Positions 32,040 through 36,786 of a stretch of DNA of 36,786 nucleotides are shown here, in pieces. The position numbers were made by a program, and so were the translations under genes. The stretch spans positions 1 to 36,786 of the forward strand of contig JAEEYQ010000050.1 of NCBI GenBank assembly GCA_016288215.1. The letters run 5' to 3'. Source of the DNA: Lentisphaeria bacterium (lineage in GTDB: Bacteria; Verrucomicrobiota; Lentisphaeria; Oligosphaerales; Oligosphaeraceae). The notes below the pieces were generated by a model. That model did not search any database, was not told the origin of the DNA, and saw nothing but the letters and a program-made list of their open reading frames with translations. Each line of letters begins with the position of its first letter. Position 1 is the first letter of the stretch.

Positions 32040-35000
32040 ATGAACAGAACTTTCGGCGTCTTCGCCATGACTTTTTGCATTGGGCTGGCTCTCAGTGCAC
32101 AGGAGGACCGCATCATCCCGCGTCCCCTGCCGCCGCGTCCGCCCATCATCCCCATGCCTCCCATCCAATTCAAACTGCCTCCGCTGCAGCGTTGGCAGCC
32201 GGTTACCGTCAGCCAGGTTGAAATCATGGCCGATGTGACCGGCGTCTGGGCGGAGACCACCATGACCTTCCACCTGAACAACCCGAACAATGCGGTCGTG
32301 GAAGGCGAACTCACGGTCCCCCTGCCCACCGGCGCGACCGTGGCCGGCTACGCGTTGGACATCGATGGCCGCATGGTGGACGGCGTCATCGTGGAAAAGG
32401 AAAAGGCCCGCGCCGTCTTTGATGAAATCGTCCGTCAGGGCGTCGACCCCGGCTTGGTGGAGCATTCAGGGGGCAATCTGTTCAAGACCCGCGTCTATCC
32501 AATTCCCGCCAATGGCTCCCGCACAGTGCGCCTTCGCTATGTCGCCAACGTCGACATCCACAAGACCGACCAGGGCCTCTTTTCCTATTATGTGCAGCCG
32601 TTGCACTTCGGCAATCGGCTGGATTCTTTCAAGCTGAAGATCAGCGTGGCCACCGCCAGTGCGCCTCCCAAAGTCGTCGCGGGCCCCATGACCTCTCTTG
32701 AGTTCAAAAACTGGCGCGCCGCCTATTTGGCGGAGACGGAGCTGAAGGACATTGAGCTGACGGAGGATCTCTACGTCGCCATCATGACCGAGCCCGCTGA
32801 AAACGCCATCAGCCAAAGCGCGACCGACGGCAACCGCTATTTCGCCTACCACCGGCTGTTGGATGACGAGAAGGGCAACGGCACCGCTCTTCCCGCCGTC
32901 ACCCCATACGTGCTCTGGGACGCCTCCCTCTCCCGCGAAAGCTCCGACCATTCAAAGGAAATCGAGTTCCTCCGCCACTATCTGGATAAGCGCAACGACA
33001 TTAAGCTCATGGTCTTTAGAAATATCCCCGAGAAAGTTCAAAACTTCCGTTCTGTCAATGACTTATGCAATTACTTGGAGAAGCTGGACTATGACGGCGG
33101 AACCCATGTGGAGGCCGCTCTCGCCGCCGTCCCCGCCGGCTTCGGCATCCTGCTCTTCTCCGACGGGCTGGACAACCTCTCCCCTGCCCTCAAGGCCCCA
33201 GTCAAGGGGCGGCTCTGCGCCTTCTTCTCCGACAAGCAGCAGAACGTGACCGTCCTCCGCTCCCTCGCCATCAAGACGGGAGGAGTCTGCATTGACCTGC
33301 GATCCGTCGGCGTTCAAGAGGCGATGTCATTGCTGGCCAGCACCTTGCCTGCGGTCACCTGCGTCAGCGCGGACGGCAAGGAGCTGACGGATGCCGTGTG
33401 GGCGCTGGAAGGCAGCCGTCTTTCCGTGAGTGGCATCCTGCCCCCCGCCGCTGAGTCCATCACGTTGCGGCTGAAACGCGGCGGACGGGAAGAGCAGGTG
33501 GATGTCCCCCTGCCGAAGGACAGGAGTCTGGAGAACGGCTCCCTGGTCCGCACGCTCTACGGCCAGATGCGCATCAACGACATGTTGGCGTCCGCCGCGC
33601 CAGAGAGCGATGTCACCGCAGCCGGCAAACTCTACGGTTTGGTCACGCCCAACACGTCGCTGATGGTGTTGGACAGCCTGGAGCAGTATGTCCGCTACGG
33701 CATCCGCCCGCCGGAGTCCCTGCCGGACATGTGCCGCGCCTACGATGAAAGGATGAAGGACAACAAGGACGCGGACCAAAATGAGTCCTTCGCCCTCAAG
33801 CCGAATTCTCCGGAACATGTCCTGCGGATTTGGAATGCTCTTGTGCAGTGGCACATGAAGACCTTCCCGAAGACCAGCAGTGCGGAGGGCGGCGAACGGA
33901 AAAGAACATTCCGCGATGTGGTGTCGCGAACCGCAAGAAACCTCTTTATGTCAAACGACTCCGCCGCACGGGACGAGGCGATGGTGGCGGGGGCGTCTGT
34001 CAGAGAAAATCAGGTGATGGAGGCCCCACTCATGGCACGGGAGCCCGAAGCGATGGACAACAATGGCGCCGCGGAGTCTACCGACCCCGCCGAACCCGCC
34101 AAGGCCCGCACCACCATTCAGGCGTGGACTCCCGATGAACCTTATTTGGAGGAACTTAAGAAAGCCTCCAGCCCTTACAGGGCCTATCTGCAGCTCCGCC
34201 GCTCCCATGGCGACGCCCCCGGCTTCTTCATGGACTGCGCCAACGTCTTCATCGACGCCGGCCAGAAGGAGCTTGGCCTCCGCATCATCACCAATTTGGC
34301 CGAGCTGGAAATCGAGAACAAGCAGATGCTGCGGGTTCTTGGCTACAAGCTGCGCTTCCTCGGCGAATTCGCCGCCGCGGAGCACATCTTCCGCAAGGTC
34401 ATCCGTCTCGCTCCCGAAGAGCCCCAGTCCTACCGCGATTTGGCGTTGGTTCTTGATGATCAGGAGCGCTTTCAGGAAGCCGTCGACATGCTGCTGACCG
34501 TTGTCAACAACAAATTTGATTCCCGCTTCCCCGAAATCGAGGTCATCGCCCTGACGGAAATCAACCGCGTCATCGCCCGCGCCAAACGCAAGGGGATCAT
34601 GATCAAAAACGTGGACAAGAAGTACATCCATTTGGTGGACACAGACATACGGGTGGTCATCAATTGGGACACGGACATGAGCGACATGGATCTATGGGTC
34701 ACTGATCCCTTCAAGGTGAAATGCTACTACAGCAACCGCTTCACGCCGACGGGCGGCCGCAATTCCTGCGATTTCACGCAGGGCTACGGACCGGAGGAGT
34801 TCATGGTCCGCAACGCCGTCAAGGGCGACTATGTCATTGAGACGGACTACTATGGAACCCACACACAGAAGATTCTCGGCCCCGTGACCCTCTATGCGGA
34901 GGTGTTCACCGACTATGCGCGACCCGACGAGAAGAAGCAGGTTCTCGCCTTCCGTCTGAATGATCGTAAACAAGTGGTGAAAGTCGGCACGGTCTCCCAT

Positions 35001-35198
35001 TCGGGCGTCAACCGCCCCGCCGCCCACGCCGAGCCCTTCCCCTATCAGATCAAAAAGGGCGACACTCTGGAAAGCATTGCAGTCAAGGAACTTGGAGATA
35101 AAAAATACATTGAGGGCATGCTGAAGCTCAATCCCACATTGAGCAACGACGGCAAGCTTCCCATCGGCCAGATCATCATGCTGCCGGCCAACGAATAG
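32040..35198 (+). CDS. VIT/vWA/TPR/DUF2135/LysM multidomain secreted protein
   Basis: This 1052-residue protein carries a signal peptide (MNRTFGVFAMTFCIGLALSA), a proline-rich linker (25-48), and a VIT domain (about 55-175) with EGELTVPLPTGATV and KARAVFDEIVRQG. A vWA-like domain follows with VLWDASLSRESS, a DxSxS metal-site motif at D294, S296 and S298. A long middle region includes FRDVVSRTARNLFM. Then come TPR helices (about 740-850, with LGEFAAAEHIFRKVIRLAP), a DUF2135 domain (870-981, DMDLWVTDP, RNAVKGDYVIETDYYG) and a C-terminal LysM (1000-1052, YQIKKGDTLESIAVKELG). The LysM suggests peptidoglycan binding and the VIT/vWA part suggests protein contacts. The combination is unusual. GGGAG lies about 8 bases before the ATG. 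Confidence 0.82.
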   Translation: MNRTFGVFAMTFCIGLALSAQEDRIIPRPLPPRPPIIPMPPIQFKLPPLQRWQPVTVSQVEIMADVTGVWAETTMTFHLNNPNNAVVEGELTVPLPTGATVAGYALDIDGRMVDGVIVEKEKARAVFDEIVRQGVDPGLVEHSGGNLFKTRVYPIPANGSRTVRLRYVANVDIHKTDQGLFSYYVQPLHFGNRLDSFKLKISVATASAPPKVVAGPMTSLEFKNWRAAYLAETELKDIELTEDLYVAIMTEPAENAISQSATDGNRYFAYHRLLDDEKGNGTALPAVTPYVLWDASLSRESSDHSKEIEFLRHYLDKRNDIKLMVFRNIPEKVQNFRSVNDLCNYLEKLDYDGGTHVEAALAAVPAGFGILLFSDGLDNLSPALKAPVKGRLCAFFSDKQQNVTVLRSLAIKTGGVCIDLRSVGVQEAMSLLASTLPAVTCVSADGKELTDAVWALEGSRLSVSGILPPAAESITLRLKRGGREEQVDVPLPKDRSLENGSLVRTLYGQMRINDMLASAAPESDVTAAGKLYGLVTPNTSLMVLDSLEQYVRYGIRPPESLPDMCRAYDERMKDNKDADQNESFALKPNSPEHVLRIWNALVQWHMKTFPKTSSAEGGERKRTFRDVVSRTARNLFMSNDSAARDEAMVAGASVRENQVMEAPLMAREPEAMDNNGAAESTDPAEPAKARTTIQAWTPDEPYLEELKKASSPYRAYLQLRRSHGDAPGFFMDCANVFIDAGQKELGLRIITNLAELEIENKQMLRVLGYKLRFLGEFAAAEHIFRKVIRLAPEEPQSYRDLALVLDDQERFQEAVDMLLTVVNNKFDSRFPEIEVIALTEINRVIARAKRKGIMIKNVDKKYIHLVDTDIRVVINWDTDMSDMDLWVTDPFKVKCYYSNRFTPTGGRNSCDFTQGYGPEEFMVRNAVKGDYVIETDYYGTHTQKILGPVTLYAEVFTDYARPDEKKQVLAFRLNDRKQVVKVGTVSHSGVNRPAAHAEPFPYQIKKGDTLESIAVKELGDKKYIEGMLKLNPTLSNDGKLPIGQIIMLPANE

Positions 35199-35231
35199 AC
35201 AGCTGAAAGCAGGAGAGGACGAAAGAAAACC

Positions 35232-35855
35232 ATGCTGAAACCCAAATCCATCACCGCCGCAAAAGCCGCCTACGACATCGAAATCGCCTGTTTGCAGGAA
35301 CTTAGAAATCGCTTCGATCCCGAGCCCTTTGGGCAGGCGGTTGACCTGTTGGCTCATGCGGAGCGCATCGGCACCAGCGGCTGCGGCCATTCGGGCATCA
35401 TCTGCCAGCATTTCGCCCACCTCCTGTGCTGCATCGAGCGGCCAGCTCGTTTCATCTCCCCTGCGGAGGCCGTCCACGGCGCCATGGGCTTCCTGCAAGC
35501 CTGCGATGTCATGGTGTTGGCCTCCCGCGGAGGAAAAACCAAGGAGCTTCTGCCCATGGTGGACATCTGCAAGGCCAAAGGGGTTCGCGTCATTTCCGTG
35601 ACGGAGAACTTGGCCTCTCCTCTCGCCACTGCGGCGGATGTGGTCCTGCCAATGCACGTCAACCGCGAGACGGACAAATGGAACACCCAAGGTACCACCA
35701 GCACCACTGTCCTCTGCATGATTTTCCATGCCCTTCAGACGGCACTGGTGGAAGAGACAGGCTTCCAGGCCGGCCAATTCGCCCTCATCCACCCTGGCGG
35801 CGCCGTCGGCGAACGGCTGAACTCCACCCCCGTTCAGAATCAGAAAAATCACTAA
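35232..35855 (+). CDS. KpsF/GutQ-like SIS-domain sugar-phosphate isomerase, without CBS domains
   Basis: This 207-residue SIS-domain protein has an N-terminal helix, GTSGCGHSGIICQHF, ISPAEAVHGAMGFL, a GGKTKELLPM loop, NTQGTTSTT and HPGGAVGERL, which are the landmarks of arabinose-5-phosphate isomerase. The tandem CBS domains of KpsF are absent, and the usual SNSGET-type loop reads ASRGGKT. It may isomerise a different sugar phosphate. It follows the multidomain protein gene by 33 bases, and GGAGAGGA lies about 14 bases before the ATG. The start is the first ATG after the preceding stop. No Kdo pathway gene is nearby. Confidence 0.8.
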   Translation: MLKPKSITAAKAAYDIEIACLQELRNRFDPEPFGQAVDLLAHAERIGTSGCGHSGIICQHFAHLLCCIERPARFISPAEAVHGAMGFLQACDVMVLASRGGKTKELLPMVDICKAKGVRVISVTENLASPLATAADVVLPMHVNRETDKWNTQGTTSTTVLCMIFHALQTALVEETGFQAGQFALIHPGGAVGERLNSTPVQNQKNH

Positions 35856-35881
35856 TTTTGAAAAATCTGCCTCCAACCCAT

Positions 35882-35909
35882 TTGAATATTTCCAAAAGCG
35901 GCTTATTTT
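35882..35909 (+). promoter_or_regulatory. Predicted tRNA-Ala promoter
   Basis: TTGAAT (35882-35887) and TATTTT (35904-35909) are 16 bases apart, and the tRNA begins 20 bases further on. This fits a sigma70 promoter for the tRNA gene. Confidence 0.5.
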
Positions 35910-35928
35910 ATATGTGTTGTCTGAGAAA

Positions 35929-36005
35929 GGGGCATTAGCTCAGTTGGCTAGAGCGCCTGCATGGCATGCAGGAGGTCATCGGTTCGAATCCGATATGCTC
36001 CACCA
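35929..36005 (+). tRNA. tRNA-Ala (GGC anticodon)
   Basis: The 77-base cloverleaf has acceptor GGGGCAT paired with ATGCTCC (one G-T pair), D-arm GCTC...GAGC, anticodon stem CCTGC/GCAGG with loop ATGGCAT so the anticodon is GGC, and a T-arm with GGTTCGAATCC. The CCA tail is encoded. It decodes GCC and GCU. Confidence 0.97.
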
Positions 36006-36011
36006 GTCTTC

Positions 36012-36042
36012 AAAAAATCCGGCTTGATGCCGGATTTTTTTT
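36012..36042 (+). terminator. Strong terminator after tRNA-Ala
   Basis: AAAAAATCCGGC (36012-36023) and GCCGGATTTTTT (36029-36040) form a perfect 12-bp stem around TTGAT, ending in eight T. The A-run also allows use from the other strand. Confidence 0.93.
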
Positions 36043-36171
36043 CGCCTTGGCAAGCCGCAAGATTGACAAGCGAACCCGAAGGGGAAGACTGCCACGGCGA
36101 AATCGGCGTTCATCAAAGCCGATGAAGCCGGGCAATGATACAGCACAAAAAAGGGACTCGGAAGTAAGAAG

Positions 36172-36420
36172 ATGTTCCAATTCTATTATGTTTACATGCT
36201 CGTGGATGTTGCTACGGGGAGACATCACTATACAGGATGCACAGAGAATTTAGGTGCACGACTTGCGAAGCACAACGCAGGCGAGGTGCCTCATACCTCC
36301 AAGTTTAAGCCATGGCGCATTGAAACAGCAATTGCGTTTTCATCCAAAGAAAAGGCTTATGCTTTCGAGGCTTATCTGAAGACACATAGTGGCAGATCCT
36401 TTGCCGAACGTCATTTCTGA
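36172..36420 (+). CDS. GIY-YIG nuclease-domain protein
   Basis: This 82-residue protein, like the single-domain UvrC-N-terminus-type proteins of the YhbQ/UPF0213 group, begins FYYVYMLVDVATGRHHYTG, where the GIY is read as YVY and the YIG as YTG. It continues TENLGARLAKHN (conserved Arg) and EAYLKTH with the metal-binding Glu. GGAAG lies 7 bases before the ATG. GC content is lower than in neighbours. It is expected to be a small endonuclease or DNA-repair factor of unknown partner; no intron or mobile element is visible around it. Confidence 0.85.
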   Translation: MFQFYYVYMLVDVATGRHHYTGCTENLGARLAKHNAGEVPHTSKFKPWRIETAIAFSSKEKAYAFEAYLKTHSGRSFAERHF

Positions 36421-36648
36421 TTCTTTTCATCTTGAATAATTCAGGGATTGACATCCAATATTCATTCGAAAATTCCTCCTTGAACAGTTTTTCGGCATGG
36501 ACTCCATGGCAATGCTTAAGAATCTGCTTGTGTTCATTGGAACTCCTCTTGGGTTTCCGACGGCCACACCTCGTGGCGTCTGTCGATTAATTCGGTGTTT
36601 TTTTCCGAATAACAGGTGGCGTTCCGCGAAAAAGGGGAATTTTCAGGC
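36421..36648. other. Intergenic region without clear genes
   Basis: No ORF here has coding character: a short open frame at 36497-36685 has a composition and content that look non-coding (ending in the terminator). No repeat or promoter was recognised. Confidence 0.5.
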
Positions 36649-36674
36649 AAAAAAAATCCCGCCAGAGGGCGGGA
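36649..36674 (-). terminator. Terminator facing left for an edge gene
   Basis: On the minus strand CCCGCC and GGCGGG pair around CTCT, and eight T follow. It fits a rho-independent terminator for a minus-strand gene that enters from the right edge. Confidence 0.8.
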
Positions 36675-36726
36675 AACGCGCCTGACGGGATTCATAAAGC
36701 CGGAATTCGATGTATATTAGATAAGA

Positions 36727-36786
36727 TTAACGGTCGGAATGAGGGGGGCCATCCAACATTCTGCTAAAATTGGAGTTTCCAATGGG
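36727..36786 (-). CDS. 3' end of a minus-strand gene (partial)
   Basis: The minus-strand frame that is open to the right edge reads PIGNSNFSRMLDGPPHSDR before a TAA at 36727-36729, and a good terminator follows about 50 bases later. Nineteen codons are too few to identify the product. The terminator is the main support. Confidence 0.35.
   Translation of the reverse strand, partial: PIGNSNFSRMLDGPPHSDR

Noticed and set aside
34692..35876. Minus-strand frame overlapping the multidomain protein and SIS genes
   Set aside because: Antisense to two well-supported genes and without any motif of its own.
36497..36685. Small plus-strand ORF near the right edge
   Set aside because: It ends inside an intrinsic terminator, has no Shine-Dalgarno sequence and no coding character.

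Overview
The window looks like chromosomal DNA from an uncultured or gut-type member of the PVC group, most probably Lentisphaerota (Victivallis-like). This is inferred from gene content: an H-X9-DG pseudopilin with the [27 protein letters not shown] N-terminus, a DUF6785-type membrane protein, several parallel beta-helix and glycoside hydrolase proteins each with its own signal peptide, and no Sus-type transporters. Most genes are GC-rich and many have a readable Shine-Dalgarno sequence.

Layout. 1-915 is an AT-rich minus-strand patch of small overlapping ORFs that ends in an RHS/YD-repeat fragment running off the left edge; it looks like an orphan RHS toxin/immunity remnant. 955-3000 is a parallel beta-helix protein. 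3106-3233 is a palindromic REP-like repeat. 3374-5228 is a two-gene ATPase plus RloB-like module of lower GC, resembling AbiL/RloAB-type defence. 5356-9437 holds tilS and a GH38 alpha-mannosidase. 9583-11970 is a short MetH without the reactivation domain. From 12347 the strand switches to an NhaC-type antiporter with its own terminator, then an amidohydrolase and D-galactonate dehydratase pair. 16735-20893 (minus) is a run of an unknown protein, the RbgA/YlqF GTPase and a DUF6785-type membrane protein. 21101-22425 holds two unknown genes, one of them secreted. 22805-23539 is a pseudopilin with a clear sigma70 promoter. 23756-29797 (minus) is a compact cluster of anion permease, GH-A clan hydrolase and beta-helix protein. 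On the plus strand follow a divergent GH36 alpha-galactosidase, a 1052-residue VIT/vWA/TPR/DUF2135/LysM protein, a KpsF-like SIS protein, tRNA-Ala(GGC) with an excellent terminator, and a GIY-YIG protein.

How the genes work together. Much of the window serves carbohydrate use: GH38, GH36, a GH-A enzyme, two beta-helix proteins, and DgoD with an adjacent hydrolase, consistent with a host-glycan or plant-polysaccharide degrader that uses galactose-type sugars. Housekeeping genes (tilS, rbgA, metH, tRNA-Ala) are interspersed. The mobile or conflict-related parts are the left-edge RHS patch and the ATPase/RloB pair. No insertion sequence, CRISPR array or rRNA was seen.
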